A stretch of 64,000 nt of DNA from Haloimpatiens sp042688525 (GCF_042688525.2 NZ_JBHWAB010000002.1:1-64000); one strand, 5' to 3'. Positions 35,382 to 45,948 are shown, counted from the first letter of the stretch. A program made the numbers and translations. The notes: generated by a model from the letters alone, not told the origin.

Positions 35382-36695
35382 ATGAAAACTGATGAAAATA
35401 AAATAACAATAGAAAATGTAACAAAAACATATGGTAAATTTAAAGCACTAAACAACATAAATTTAGAAATAAAAGAAGGTATGTTTGGTCTTTTAGGTCA
35501 CAATGGAGCAGGTAAAACAACATTAATGAAATTGATAACTGCTTTAACAGAACCTACTAAAGGTAGAATTATAATAAATGGATTTGATACTAAGAAAAAT
35601 AAAATGGAAATTAAAAATATTATAGGTTTTCTTCCACAGGAATTTAGTGTATACCCTGATTTAACAGCTTATGAATTTTTAGACTATATCGCTAAGTTAA
35701 ATAATATAAGAGATAAAAATAAAAGGTCAAAACTAATAGAATCAATATTAAATAAAGTAAATTTATTGCATGTAAGAGATAAAAAAATAGGTGGATTTTC
35801 AGGAGGTATGAAGAGAAGAATTGGAATTGCCCAGGCAGTTATAAAAGATCCTAAGGTATTAATAGTAGATGAACCAACAGCTGGACTTGACCCAGAGGAG
35901 AGAATTCGCTTTAGAACCATGCTCGTTGAACTTAGTCAAAATAAGATAGTTATATTATCAACTCATATTGTTGAAGATATATCAGCTTCTTGCGAGCAAA
36001 TAGCGTTGCTTGACAGAGGAACTTTAAGTTATACAGGAACACCTATAAATTTTGTAAATAAAGTTGAAGGTAAGGTATGGGAGATATGTACTGAAAGCAG
36101 AAAAGAACTTATAGATATAAAAAATAAATACTCAATAATATCTATGAAGCAAACACAGCAGGGGATAAGAGTTCGTGTTCTTGGAGAAAATTTAAAGGAA
36201 AATTCAAGAATAAAAAAAGCAGTTCCTAATCTAGAAGATGGTTATATATATTTTATGGAAAACAAAAAAGAGGTGAGAAAATTGTTTCGTAATCTTTTTA
36301 CAGTAGCAGGGGAAGAATTTAATAGAATAAGAAAAAGCTTTTTATTTTGGGTAGGTGTAATATTAGTTGTTTTTATGCCGCTAATTGTAAATAATCCTAT
36401 TCAAGCGGGATGTCTTTGTACTGCTAATTCTGTAGCTTATTATGTATTTCGAACAACTTGTGATTTAAGTGTAATTCCTATTGTTTTATTTATAAATTAT
36501 ATATTTTTTTACGATGATAAAACAGAGATGAATAGCGTTATTTTTACACAGCCTATAGAATCTAAAAGCTATGTTTTAGGTAAATTTCTAGCTGTTTTTC
36601 TAATGTACTTATTTTTAGTTTTTTTGAAATATGTATTCTCATTTTTATTCCTCTTTATTTTAAAGCAGCACCGTATTCACCAATTCCTTTTTTGA
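35382..36695 (+). CDS. ABC ATPase fused in frame to the start of an ABC-2 permease
   Basis: 437 residues. Residues 1-295 are a full ATPase with Walker A (GHNGAGKTT), signature FSGGMKR, Walker B (VLIVDEPTAGLD) and switch (ILSTHI). From residue about 300 (RKLFRNLFTVAGEEFNRIRKSFLFW) a permease begins in the same frame with no stop. A ribosome site AAAGAGGTGAGAAAA before TTG at 36282 suggests the permease was, or still is, started separately. The permease part then stops at 36695 through a frame break and continues in the next entry. Confidence 0.75.
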   Translation: MKTDENKITIENVTKTYGKFKALNNINLEIKEGMFGLLGHNGAGKTTLMKLITALTEPTKGRIIINGFDTKKNKMEIKNIIGFLPQEFSVYPDLTAYEFLDYIAKLNNIRDKNKRSKLIESILNKVNLLHVRDKKIGGFSGGMKRRIGIAQAVIKDPKVLIVDEPTAGLDPEERIRFRTMLVELSQNKIVILSTHIVEDISASCEQIALLDRGTLSYTGTPINFVNKVEGKVWEICTESRKELIDIKNKYSIISMKQTQQGIRVRVLGENLKENSRIKKAVPNLEDGYIYFMENKKEVRKLFRNLFTVAGEEFNRIRKSFLFWVGVILVVFMPLIVNNPIQAGCLCTANSVAYYVFRTTCDLSVIPIVLFINYIFFYDDKTEMNSVIFTQPIESKSYVLGKFLAVFLMYLFLVFLKYVFSFLFLFILKQHRIHQFLF

Positions 36696-39001
36696 AAGCT
36701 TTTGTTATATACTTACTTCCATCTGCTTTTTATATTATTTCTTTATGTTATTTTATTTTAATTGTATCTAAATCAACAATAGTAACAACAATAGTTCCTA
36801 TAGTATATGTTATGCTTAAATCCTTTTATGAAAATACATTAATAGATTTCTCACTAGCAGGTTCAAAAATAGGAGCTTTAGCTTCTGGAGAGAAATTGCC
36901 AGATTCATTTATTCCATTTTTAATTAAAAATAGAGTACTTTTTATTCTATTAGGAATAATTCTACTTGCAGCATCTATATACTTCTATTCTCCTATGTCC
37001 GTAAAGAAAAGAAAAAATAAAGAATCAAAAGCTTCAAAAATCAAAATAAATTACACCTTTAAAATACAATCAAAAATCGTAAGAAGAGGAGTTATAGGAA
37101 TTGTAGGGGCAGCCATATTGTTGATATTATTAAATAGAAAACCAGTTCTATGGAATTCCATTAAAATATTCTTTATAATAATACCTTTATTCCTTACAGT
37201 AAATGTATTATCGGATGAATATATACAGCACAGAGAAGGTATACTTTTTACATGTAAAACCCCAATTTATAAACAAATGCTAATTAGATTTTTTCATGGA
37301 TGGATATTTAGTGAAGGAGCTATATTAATATGTTATTTATTTGCATTAGCTTTAGGTCTTGAATATAATTTAGAAAAATTCTTAGCAATTCTTATAATAT
37401 CTACTTTTTTAAGTATGCTTGGTTTAACATTTTCTAATTTATCTAAGAAACCTTTACTAGGGTATATTGTACCTATAGCGTATTGGGTATTATTTTTAGC
37501 ACAAGGGGCTAGATTTAACGAAAAATTTATGGGAATATCTGTTATGATAAATCTTATATTAACCTCTCAAATGGTATGGTCTAATATTATAAGTTTATCA
37601 GTATTTAGTATTATTTTACTTCTTTTTAATATATGGTATATAGGTAAAGGTGAAAAGATAAGAAAACCTTTATTAAAAGGAAGTTGTGGAGCTCTTGCTG
37701 CCATTTTTATTATATTTCTCATATTCTCTTATAATATTAATTCTAAAAGAACTATAGCTCAAAGGATAATAAAAAACACAAAGGATACTATATATGTTTT
37801 AGCTTGTGATGATAATGAAGCAAAAAAATTTCTCGAAGATAGGGGTATAAAATATGTATCCTTAAAAAATTTAAATTATGATAATCTAGATAAAAGCAAT
37901 GCAGTATTTATAAGTGATACAAATTGTGAAAATATAAAAAAAGATATAGGCTTTAAAAATAAAATAAAAATAGATGATGATGGTATATCGATAGATGATT
38001 TTAATATAGTAGATGGTTCAAGTTATAGAGTTACTGCACAAAATCCTAGAAATATAAAAAAAAGCATTGTTTTTATGGAATCTAAGGATTGGACTGAAAA
38101 TGAATTAAAAGCCCTATTTGATAAAAAGACAGGTAATTTTATTGCTTTAAAAGATGATACTTGTTTATTTAAAAGTAACTATAGCTTAAAAAATCCAGAT
38201 TCTATGATAGATAATATGGAAATGGCTTATAAAGGTGCATGGCTTATGAAGAAAAAAGAAGATGTTAAGATAATGTATAGAAATATACCAAAAGCTAAAG
38301 TAACTGTAGATGATCTTCTTGATATATGGTATGTTTCTCATAAAGAGCTTAATGCTATGGTTGAAGATGATATAGATGTAGATACTCTTCAAATCTATTT
38401 TATGGATAATCCAAGTAATCTAAGTGATAATGCACTTAAAATAAGAGTAAGAGACAGAAGAAAATTTGATGCTCCTACAGGAAATAATACCTGGATTCAA
38501 GATATAGCGCAGTCTGCCATAGATGATATACTTCTTAAAAATATAAGTGATAAGGATTTAAAAAGTGGATGGGGATATTATTTATTTAACACAAGAATAG
38601 TAACAGCTTTAGCAGGGGATTTGGATAAGTATATTTTAGATTATAATTACAGAGAAGTTAATGGAGATATAAGAGATTTTTATGGAAATTATGCTGATTC
38701 CTTATCTAAAGAGGTAAAAAGGATAGAAAAAGATATTTCTTCAAAAAGATCTAATATTGATTATGCTAGTGCAAATATATTGTATTCTATTGATAATGAA
38801 AAAAGTGATTTATATAAACTTATAGATACAATCTATAAATCTGATACTCCTATTGATAAAGTAGGCTTTGAAAAAATATTTAATAGTAAATTTGCTTTAG
38901 ATGATAATCCTATTAATTTTTATTCTGAAGTAAAAGAAAAATGTGATAATTATGGTACTTTAGCAACTTGTTTAGTTCCTGTTCATACTCCTACGCATTA
39001 G
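36692..39001 (+). CDS. ABC-2 permease with large extracellular domain (continues across frame break)
   Basis: 769 residues if started at 36692, but coding clearly begins earlier: the frame reads KAAPYSPIPFLKAFVIYLL upstream through 36665. Residues 1-350 hold about nine membrane helices in two sets; residues 360-769 form a soluble extracytoplasmic domain (two-fold alpha/beta, 'SIVFMESKDWTENELKALFDKKTGNFIALKDD') that in related transporters resembles M1 peptidase-like modules, but no HExxH motif is visible. The break falls at T-TTA-AAG, where one lost T or a -1 slip would restore the frame. Confidence 0.65.
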   Translation: MKAFVIYLLPSAFYIISLCYFILIVSKSTIVTTIVPIVYVMLKSFYENTLIDFSLAGSKIGALASGEKLPDSFIPFLIKNRVLFILLGIILLAASIYFYSPMSVKKRKNKESKASKIKINYTFKIQSKIVRRGVIGIVGAAILLILLNRKPVLWNSIKIFFIIIPLFLTVNVLSDEYIQHREGILFTCKTPIYKQMLIRFFHGWIFSEGAILICYLFALALGLEYNLEKFLAILIISTFLSMLGLTFSNLSKKPLLGYIVPIAYWVLFLAQGARFNEKFMGISVMINLILTSQMVWSNIISLSVFSIILLLFNIWYIGKGEKIRKPLLKGSCGALAAIFIIFLIFSYNINSKRTIAQRIIKNTKDTIYVLACDDNEAKKFLEDRGIKYVSLKNLNYDNLDKSNAVFISDTNCENIKKDIGFKNKIKIDDDGISIDDFNIVDGSSYRVTAQNPRNIKKSIVFMESKDWTENELKALFDKKTGNFIALKDDTCLFKSNYSLKNPDSMIDNMEMAYKGAWLMKKKEDVKIMYRNIPKAKVTVDDLLDIWYVSHKELNAMVEDDIDVDTLQIYFMDNPSNLSDNALKIRVRDRRKFDAPTGNNTWIQDIAQSAIDDILLKNISDKDLKSGWGYYLFNTRIVTALAGDLDKYILDYNYREVNGDIRDFYGNYADSLSKEVKRIEKDISSKRSNIDYASANILYSIDNEKSDLYKLIDTIYKSDTPIDKVGFEKIFNSKFALDDNPINFYSEVKEKCDNYGTLATCLVPVHTPTH

Positions 39002-39014
39002 AGTGAAAAAAGGG

Positions 39015-39048
39015 GACGGTTCATTTCTCACAAAGAAAGTGAACCGTC
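39015..39048. terminator. GACGGTTCA-type terminator, copy 5 (no A+T block)
   Basis: GACGGTTCAcTTTCT pairing: GACGGTTCA at 39015-39023 and TGAACCGTC at 39040-39048, inner TTTCT/AGAAA; T-rich after, A run before. Ends both convergent ABC genes. Confidence 0.85.
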
Positions 39049-39097
39049 TAATTTTTGTTATTTACACCTTTTATAAAAATAAGAATGGATAAATAGC

Positions 39098-41596
39098 TTA
39101 TTCAACATAGCGTATGGTGTCTACAATATTATCACAAACAATTTTCTTAATTGGTACTAATACTGCAATTATTGAAATAAAAGTGCTCAATACAAATGCT
39201 ATTATCATTGGAATTGCTGGAGTACCATGTTGTATTTCAAATAAAACTTTTACAAAAGAACAAGATATTCCTGAAATAAGAATTCCCAATATGCTGCTTA
39301 GAATTGCAAAGAATAAAGCTTCTAATAATACTGATTTCTTTAAATGTTCTTTTGTAAAACCAACAGCCCTCATAATACCAAACTCATTTTTTCTTACTAT
39401 AATACTAGTATTCATGGTATTTATAATGTTTAAAATAGCTATCAATGCTATTATAGTTATAAAACTGTATATTAAAAAGTTAATATTTCTTTTTGCTTGT
39501 TTTAAACTAGCTACATCCTCATAAAAAGAGTATAATTTACTTCCAGAAATTTTATTAGATGTTTTTTGTAAATGAGAAAATACATAATCTTTTTTAGAAG
39601 GATCTTCTATTTTTATATCTAATCTTTTGAAATTATCATAAGGACATAGGGTTTTTAGTATATCATTACTAGCAATAATATCTAGAGTTTGATTGTGAAT
39701 TAAAGAAAAAGGTATTTTATCAACAAAACCTCCTACAATAAACTTTTGTTCTTTTTTATAAAATTTTTCATTCTTGAAATCATTTGTAACATTTAATGTT
39801 ATTATATCTCCAACTTTTAAATTTAAATATTTAGATATTTTTTTAGAAGGATCTAAGCCTATTAGTACTATAGGTTCTTTTTTCATTTTATTTATATCTA
39901 TAGAGCCCTTTACTATATTTTTTCTTAATATTTTAAGCATGTCATCATTATATCCTTTAAAGCTTATAGGAGTAGATATTTTATTTGTAGTTTCATCTTT
40001 AGTAGTTTGTACATAAGTATCTTTAATAATATCTTTCTTTACAAAATTATCTTCTAATAGTGCATTTCCTGTTAAAAATTTCATTTCATACACATTTTCA
40101 ATATCAGGAAGGAGTTTTATTTGTTCTATGTCTTTTTTTGAATATCCATTTTGGGGAATGAAATTTCTTTCAATTTGTAATTTAAATTGTCCATTTTTAA
40201 AATATTGTTCAGGGTTACTTACAGGCATGTGAGTAACGAAGTAAGAGAAAGTTATAAATAATATAATTGTAGTAGAAAGAGATATAATAGTTACTTTTGT
40301 ACGTTTTTTATTTCTCCACAAATTTTTATAAGAAATCATTCCTATATTTCCAAAAGTATTTTTTATTAATTTATGCCATTTTCTCTTTTTTAGTATATTG
40401 ACTTCTAAGTTTTTAGTACCGCAGACAGCTTCTATAGGAGATACTTTGGAAGCTTTTTTTGAAGGAGCAAGTGTAGATAGTAAAACAGTAATCAATCCAA
40501 TTAATGCAGAAAAAATAAGAATTTTATTAGAAAAAATAAATAATATTTTTTGTTGTTCATATATTTGATCTACTTTAAGATAAACTATTTTTGAGATTAA
40601 GAGTCCTAAAAAAAGTCCAATAGGAATTCCTATAATACTCAAAAGCAAACCTTCTTTTATTACTAGATTTTTAATATGAATAGGTCTAAATCCAATACAA
40701 CGTAAAATTCCAAATTCTTTTATTCTATCAATTATTGACATATTAAATATATTATAAATAACAGCTATAGCAGCTATAGAAACTATTAAAGTAAGAATTA
40801 AAACAGCTATTTTAGATTTTAAATTTTCTCCTGAAGCGCTAATAAGATTGTAATTTATTTCAGAATTTTCAGATCCAAGATTCAAATTTACATCTATTTT
40901 GTTCTTAAGAGTATTTATATCTGTATTTTTATTTATTTGTAGAAAACTATAGTAGTATAAATAATTTTTGGGAAGTAAGTTTTCTACTGTTTTTAAAGGT
41001 ACATAACCAAAGGCAGTATTATCAACTTTACTTCCTGCTTTATCCTTAAGTATACCTGATAAGATAAAAGTTTGAGTTGTTTTATGCATAATAGGGATTT
41101 TATCTTTTTTAAGAACAGGCTTATTGTCTTTCATTAGTATTTTATTTAATGTTAATGGAATTTTTTGACCTATTTGTGTAGGAATATTTAATTTTTTTAA
41201 ATACCACTCATCTATGCATATTTCATTAGATTTTTTAGGATATTTTCCTTTTATTAGAGGTCTATAAAACATATCGAAATAATTATCACTTACACCTTGT
41301 ATGTTAAGTGATGAATTTCCGTTGTTACAGTATCCTAATAAAAGTAAAGTTCCTACTTTATCAACTTGTTTTATGTTTTGAATATAGTTTACATTATTTT
41401 TAGTTATATTTTTGTATTGTAAATGATAAAATCCCCGTGTTCTTTTTACATTTTCAATAGCTGAATTTTTGATACACTCTCCTATAATTCCTATAGTAGT
41501 AATTAAACAAACAGCTAAAATGATACTCAATATTATCGATATAGAACGTTTTGGCTGTTTTTTTAGATGTTGCATAATGAGCTTATTGGTTTTCAT
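39098..41596 (-). CDS. MacB/FtsX-type ABC permease 3, without adjacent ATPase
   Basis: 832 residues with eight membrane helices: an N-terminal one, a triple set near 270-390 (ending SPIEAVCGTKNLE), a fifth after KNLWRNKKRTKVTI, and three C-terminal ones. Two large extracytoplasmic domains lie between. Paralogous with the permeases at 43022 and 46719 (shared 'KQPKRSISIILSIIL', 'FGILRCIGFRP', 'NEFGIMRAVGF'). These permeases need a LolD-type ATPase; none is next to it, so it may share that of its neighbours. Confidence 0.85.
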   Translation of the reverse strand: MKTNKLIMQHLKKQPKRSISIILSIILAVCLITTIGIIGECIKNSAIENVKRTRGFYHLQYKNITKNNVNYIQNIKQVDKVGTLLLLGYCNNGNSSLNIQGVSDNYFDMFYRPLIKGKYPKKSNEICIDEWYLKKLNIPTQIGQKIPLTLNKILMKDNKPVLKKDKIPIMHKTTQTFILSGILKDKAGSKVDNTAFGYVPLKTVENLLPKNYLYYYSFLQINKNTDINTLKNKIDVNLNLGSENSEINYNLISASGENLKSKIAVLILTLIVSIAAIAVIYNIFNMSIIDRIKEFGILRCIGFRPIHIKNLVIKEGLLLSIIGIPIGLFLGLLISKIVYLKVDQIYEQQKILFIFSNKILIFSALIGLITVLLSTLAPSKKASKVSPIEAVCGTKNLEVNILKKRKWHKLIKNTFGNIGMISYKNLWRNKKRTKVTIISLSTTIILFITFSYFVTHMPVSNPEQYFKNGQFKLQIERNFIPQNGYSKKDIEQIKLLPDIENVYEMKFLTGNALLEDNFVKKDIIKDTYVQTTKDETTNKISTPISFKGYNDDMLKILRKNIVKGSIDINKMKKEPIVLIGLDPSKKISKYLNLKVGDIITLNVTNDFKNEKFYKKEQKFIVGGFVDKIPFSLIHNQTLDIIASNDILKTLCPYDNFKRLDIKIEDPSKKDYVFSHLQKTSNKISGSKLYSFYEDVASLKQAKRNINFLIYSFITIIALIAILNIINTMNTSIIVRKNEFGIMRAVGFTKEHLKKSVLLEALFFAILSSILGILISGISCSFVKVLFEIQHGTPAIPMIIAFVLSTFISIIAVLVPIKKIVCDNIVDTIRYVE

Positions 41597-41984
41597 ACAT
41601 TTATCACCTCATCACTAATGATTTCATTATATTTTATATTTTTGACTTTGCAATTATTAGAAAATTTGACTTTTTAATTTTTTTAAATTTATGTTGATTA
41701 TTCTTAACATAGAAAACACCTACCTTTTCTAAAATAAAAAATTGTAAATTTAAAGTAAAAATAATATATATAATACATATATGTAATATTGTACCATAGT
41801 ACATATGATTTTTTAGGGTAATAGCTCGTTGATTTGTGAGAATTCAAGAACAATCATTAGAAATGAATTGTATATTTACAAAAAAGTTATATAAATGTAA
41901 AATAGAGTTAATGATTATAATTAAAATTAAGAGATATGAAAAAAAAAGATAGTATCTTGATATTATAAATTTATTAAGTAATTA
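41597..41984. other. intergenic region between divergent ABC genes
   Basis: No gene seen. Includes A+T-rich DNA with ATATATAATACATATATG. The promoters of the leftward permease and of the rightward operon must lie here or, for the latter, beyond the MITE. Confidence 0.4.
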
Positions 41985-42248
41985 CTCAACTTTCGCAGTA
42001 AAAAAATATTGCTTAGCGAAGGGAAATGATATCCTGCTCAGAAACCTTTCACTTCAGTAACAAGTTCTAAGCTTTACTCATATTGAAAAAAGATTTTTTA
42101 ATTAATATTCCGTAGGAATCAGTAATTAAAAAATAACTTTTTTCAAATTCGTAAAGCTAAGAACTTGTAAACTTTGCTCAAATGTTTCTTACGCAAGATA
42201 TCATTTCCCGTAGCGGCTATTTTTCACCTGCGGAAGTTGAAGTAATTA
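41977..42248. repeat. MITE copy 4, full length 256 bp with 8-bp target duplication
   Basis: Element 41985-42240 starts CTCAACTTTCGCAG and ends CTGCGGAAGTTGA. It is flanked by a perfect direct repeat AGTAATTA (41977-41984 and 42241-42248). It lies 53 bases before the ABC ATPase start. Confidence 0.93.
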
Positions 42249-42293
42249 TTAATAACATAAAAAATTTTAAAAAATATATGGGGGATGGCATAT

Positions 42294-43025
42294 ATGAATA
42301 TATTAAAGACTAGATCTCTTTGTAAAACTTATGGTAAGGATACTGCTAAGGTTCAGGCTCTTAAATCTATAGATTTAGAGATAAGTAAAGGTGAATTTGT
42401 AGCTATAATTGGTCCTAGTGGTTCTGGAAAAAGTACTTTGCTTCATCTATTAGGTGGATTAGATAAACCTAGTAGTGGAGAAGTTACTTTAAATGGGAAA
42501 AATATTTATAAATTATCTGAAAATAAACTTTCTGATATAAGAAGAAAAGAATTTGGATTTATTTTTCAATCCTTTAATCTTATACCAGTATTAACTGGAG
42601 AAGAAAATATACTACTTCCTTTAAGTGTAGATAATACAAAAGTTGATAATTCTTATATAAAGGAAATTATAACTACACTAGGAATTAAAGATAGAATTAA
42701 GCATTATCCTAATGAACTATCAGGAGGTCAACAACAAAGAATAGCTATAGCTAGAGCTTTAGCTGTAAAACCTTCTGTTATATTTGCAGATGAACCTACA
42801 GGAAATTTAGATAGTAAAACTACAGAAGATGTTTTAAGAATACTGAGATATTCAGTAAAAAAATTCAATGCAACTTTGGTTATGATAACTCATGATGAAA
42901 AAGTAGCTTCTTGTGCAGATAGAATAATAACTATAGTAGATGGACAAATTGTAAAAGATGAAAAAAATACTTCTAGTAATGCTAAAGATGAAATAGCTGG
43001 ATCAAAGGAAGTGTCTCTTAAATGA
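42294..43025 (+). CDS. LolD-type ABC ATPase 1
   Basis: 243 residues from ATG 42294 (TGGGGGATGG site upstream); ATG at 42285 overlaps that site. Walker A (GPSGSGKST), signature LSGGQQQR, Walker B (VIFADEPTGNLD), switch (MITHD). Partner of the permease that overlaps by ATGA at 43022. MacAB/Bce-like systems of this kind protect against antimicrobial peptides or export them. Confidence 0.9.
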   Translation: MNILKTRSLCKTYGKDTAKVQALKSIDLEISKGEFVAIIGPSGSGKSTLLHLLGGLDKPSSGEVTLNGKNIYKLSENKLSDIRRKEFGFIFQSFNLIPVLTGEENILLPLSVDNTKVDNSYIKEIITTLGIKDRIKHYPNELSGGQQQRIAIARALAVKPSVIFADEPTGNLDSKTTEDVLRILRYSVKKFNATLVMITHDEKVASCADRIITIVDGQIVKDEKNTSSNAKDEIAGSKEVSLK

Positions 43026-45466
43026 AAGATTCAAAATTAATAATGAGTTATATAAAAAAGCAACCTAAACGTACAATGTTTATAATAATAAGTATAATTA
43101 TATCTACAGCGCTTATAGCAACAGTAGGATTATTAAGTAGTAGTATCAAGGCTAACTTAATTGAGGATACCAAAAATGCTTATGGAGAACAATATGCTAG
43201 AATTGAAGTTACTAAGGATAAAGAGGTAGAATATATACAAGATAATCCTATTTTTAATAAAGTAGGATTATCTTGTATTTATGGGACTACTGATTTTTCA
43301 GAAAAACTTAGACTTAATATAGAAGCATGGGATAATAAAACCATGGATATAGAAAATTGTAAGCTTATAAAGGGGACTTTTCCAGAAAAATATAATGAAA
43401 TATGTATTGATGAGTGGTATTTGGAAGAAATGAATTTACCTAATAAAATAGGTTCTAAAATAAAATTAAATCTTAGCTGTGGGGTTAGTAAAAATTATCA
43501 TGAGTTTAGTAAAGAATTCATTCTTTCAGGAGTAATAAAAAATAAGGCTGGTTCAAAATATAGTGGATCATCTTTAGGTATAGTATCTTTTTTAGCTATT
43601 AAAGATTTACCTGAAGAGCTTGTAAAATACGGTGTTTTTGTAGTTCCTAAAGAAACTATCTCTGTTGAAAAAGCATTAAAAGAAATATCTAAAATTCAAT
43701 CAAAACTTAATATTAAAAAAGACAAAATTCAGATAAATAGTGGATTAATAAATCTTATTAAAGATAGTAATAAACCTAATATTACTACAATACTTTTTAC
43801 TTTAATAGTATCAATTGCTGCCATTGCTGTTATATACAATATTTTTAATATATCTATAATAGGAAGAATAAGAGACTATGGAGTATTACGTTGTATAGGA
43901 TTTAGAACTTCAAAAATAAAAAAAATAGTTTTAAAAGAAGGATTTATTTTAAGTATAATATCTATTCCGTTAGGTCTTATACTGGGATGTTTAATATCAA
44001 AAGCTGTATATAAAAAAGTAATATCTTTATCTAATGTAGTAAATGCTAAATTAACTTTTTCTTATAAAATATTAATATTTGCTGCTGTAGTTTCATTAAT
44101 AGGAGTATTTATATCCACATTAATTCCTGCGTTTCATGCATCAAAAATATCTCCTTTACAAGCAGTATTAAATACAACAACTTCATCAAAAATAAATCAT
44201 AAAAAACAGGGATTTATAAGTAATTTTTTTGAAAATATAAATTCCTTTGCATATAAAAATCTTTGGAGAAATAAAAAAAGAACTTTAGTAACTATTTTTT
44301 CTTTAGGTTTTAGTATAGTTTTATTTATAGTATCTACTTATTATTTTAATCATTTTCCTATGTATGATCCTAGTACACGATTTACTAATGGTGATTTTAA
44401 ATTAGGTGTATCTGATTTTTACAATGGAAGTAAACTGTATACTGATAATGATGTAGATACTATTAAAAATATACCTGGGGTTAAAAAAGTTATTAAAAAT
44501 AGAACTCTTGGACTTCAGGCTGTATTAAAAAAAGAAAACATGACTAAAAAGTTTTTAAATGCTCCACGTACTAATTTAAAAACAGAAGGAAATAAGTATA
44601 TACTTCAAAGTTATGGTAATGGATATACTAAAGATATGTTAAAAGATTTATCTAAATATGTAGTTAAAGGAAATTTAAATATAGATTCTTTTTGTAAAAA
44701 TAATGAAATTATAATAAATAAAACAGATTTTACAAATATGCTTAATCTTAAAGTAGGAGATGAAATTATATTAAGAGAATATGAGGAGGATAAACCTAAT
44801 CCAAAACAAAAATCTTTTAAAATAGCTGCAATAGTTTCAGATATGCCTTATTTTGTACAAAAAAAAGGATTTAAGATTCCTTTTATAGTAAATGAAAAAG
44901 TTCTTAAGAATTTTTTTAATGTTGATGGATATAACGAAATTGATATATCTATAAATAAAAATGCAAATATAAAGACTATTGAAGATAATTTAAAAACAAT
45001 AGCTGATAAAGTTCCTACGGGATTATGTACATCTTATTTTGAAGCAATAGATACAATTAAAAAAAGTAGAAAAAATATATCTATATTAATGAACAGTTTT
45101 GTAGGATTTTTAGCTATAATAAGCATTTTAAATATAGTAAATACAATGAATACAAATATACTAATGAGAGTAAAAGAGTTTGGAGTACTTAGAGCAATAG
45201 GCCTTAACAAAAAACATGTAAAGAAAATAGTTTTATATGAAGGAATGTTTTATGGAATATTAAGTTTTATATTTGGTTTGATTATTTCTTCTATAGTGTG
45301 TATTTTACTTTATAACGTAGTAGAAGGAATGAAGCCAGGAGCTCCAATACTTTCCATGTTAATAGCATTAATAATAAGCATTATTGTATGTATAAGTGCA
45401 AGCTTATATCCACTAAAAAAAGTAACATCTTCAAATATTGTAGATTCTATAAGAGATAATAACTAA
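43022..45466 (+). CDS. MacB/FtsX-type ABC permease 1
   Basis: 814 residues, eight membrane helices in the 1+3+1+3 plan with two extracytoplasmic domains. Start overlaps the ATPase stop by 4 bases. Highly similar to permease 2 (46719) over the whole length: 'FNISII-RIRDYGVLRCIGFR', 'YKNLWRNKKRTLVTIFSLGF', 'HFPMYDPST'. A likely tandem duplication. Confidence 0.9.
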   Translation: MKDSKLIMSYIKKQPKRTMFIIISIIISTALIATVGLLSSSIKANLIEDTKNAYGEQYARIEVTKDKEVEYIQDNPIFNKVGLSCIYGTTDFSEKLRLNIEAWDNKTMDIENCKLIKGTFPEKYNEICIDEWYLEEMNLPNKIGSKIKLNLSCGVSKNYHEFSKEFILSGVIKNKAGSKYSGSSLGIVSFLAIKDLPEELVKYGVFVVPKETISVEKALKEISKIQSKLNIKKDKIQINSGLINLIKDSNKPNITTILFTLIVSIAAIAVIYNIFNISIIGRIRDYGVLRCIGFRTSKIKKIVLKEGFILSIISIPLGLILGCLISKAVYKKVISLSNVVNAKLTFSYKILIFAAVVSLIGVFISTLIPAFHASKISPLQAVLNTTTSSKINHKKQGFISNFFENINSFAYKNLWRNKKRTLVTIFSLGFSIVLFIVSTYYFNHFPMYDPSTRFTNGDFKLGVSDFYNGSKLYTDNDVDTIKNIPGVKKVIKNRTLGLQAVLKKENMTKKFLNAPRTNLKTEGNKYILQSYGNGYTKDMLKDLSKYVVKGNLNIDSFCKNNEIIINKTDFTNMLNLKVGDEIILREYEEDKPNPKQKSFKIAAIVSDMPYFVQKKGFKIPFIVNEKVLKNFFNVDGYNEIDISINKNANIKTIEDNLKTIADKVPTGLCTSYFEAIDTIKKSRKNISILMNSFVGFLAIISILNIVNTMNTNILMRVKEFGVLRAIGLNKKHVKKIVLYEGMFYGILSFIFGLIISSIVCILLYNVVEGMKPGAPILSMLIALIISIIVCISASLYPLKKVTSSNIVDSIRDNN

Positions 45467-45470
45467 AAAA

Positions 45471-45505
45471 CCTAATGAGAAGTTTTCCTTCTCATTAGGT
45501 TTTTT
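45471..45505 (+). terminator. terminator after permease 1
   Basis: CCTAATGAGAA (45471-45481) pairs with TTCTCATTAGG (45489-45499), followed by TTTTTT. Confidence 0.9.
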
Positions 45506-45506
45506 A

Positions 45507-45666
45507 TTAAAAGGAATTTGTTTTTTTATACTCTAATTTCCCATTTTTTATATTATAAATTTTATCACATAATATATTTATATCTTGTGAGTTATGGCTA
45601 GTTATAACTACTGTTACGGTATTCTTTTTTAAATTTAATATTAATGATCTAATTAAAACAGTTAAA
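45507..45666 (-). pseudogene. C-terminal fragment of an ABC ATPase
   Basis: Minus strand reads VLIRSLILNLKKNTVTVVITSHNS, then QDINILCDKIYNIKNGKLEYKK and stop. This is the region after the D-loop, with the switch His, of an ABC ATPase; nothing upstream remains. Confidence 0.7.
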
Positions 45667-45729
45667 TATGCTCAACAATATGCAGCAGCATTCTTCTATA
45701 GATTCTTACAGGAAGTAGGAGAAGCTTAG
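45645..45729 (+). other. short plus-strand coding remnant
   Basis: An open stretch reading LIKTVKYAQQYAAAFFYRFL to TAG at 45727-45729, without start codon or ribosome site, overlaps the ABC fragment. It looks like the C-terminus of an unknown gene brought in by recombination. Confidence 0.3.
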
Positions 45730-45741
45730 TTTTATGAATAG

Positions 45742-45797
45742 GACAGTTCATTATTTTAATCTGTAATTTGCAGATAAAAATAATGAACTGTCTTTTT
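45742..45797. terminator. GACAGTTCA-type terminator, copy 6
   Basis: GACAGTTCATTATTTT (45742-45757) pairs with AAAATAATGAACTGTC (45777-45792), followed by TTTTT. Confidence 0.85.
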
Positions 45798-45948
45798 GTT
45801 TTATACTAAAATAAAAAAGAAGATAGTGATAAAGATATTCCAAAGATAATTATAATTTAATAGAATAAAATGTTATATTTTGGTATAATTATATGGGAAT
45901 ATTGTCCATTTAATTTAAAACTATTTTCAATCTAGGAGAGTGATTTTC

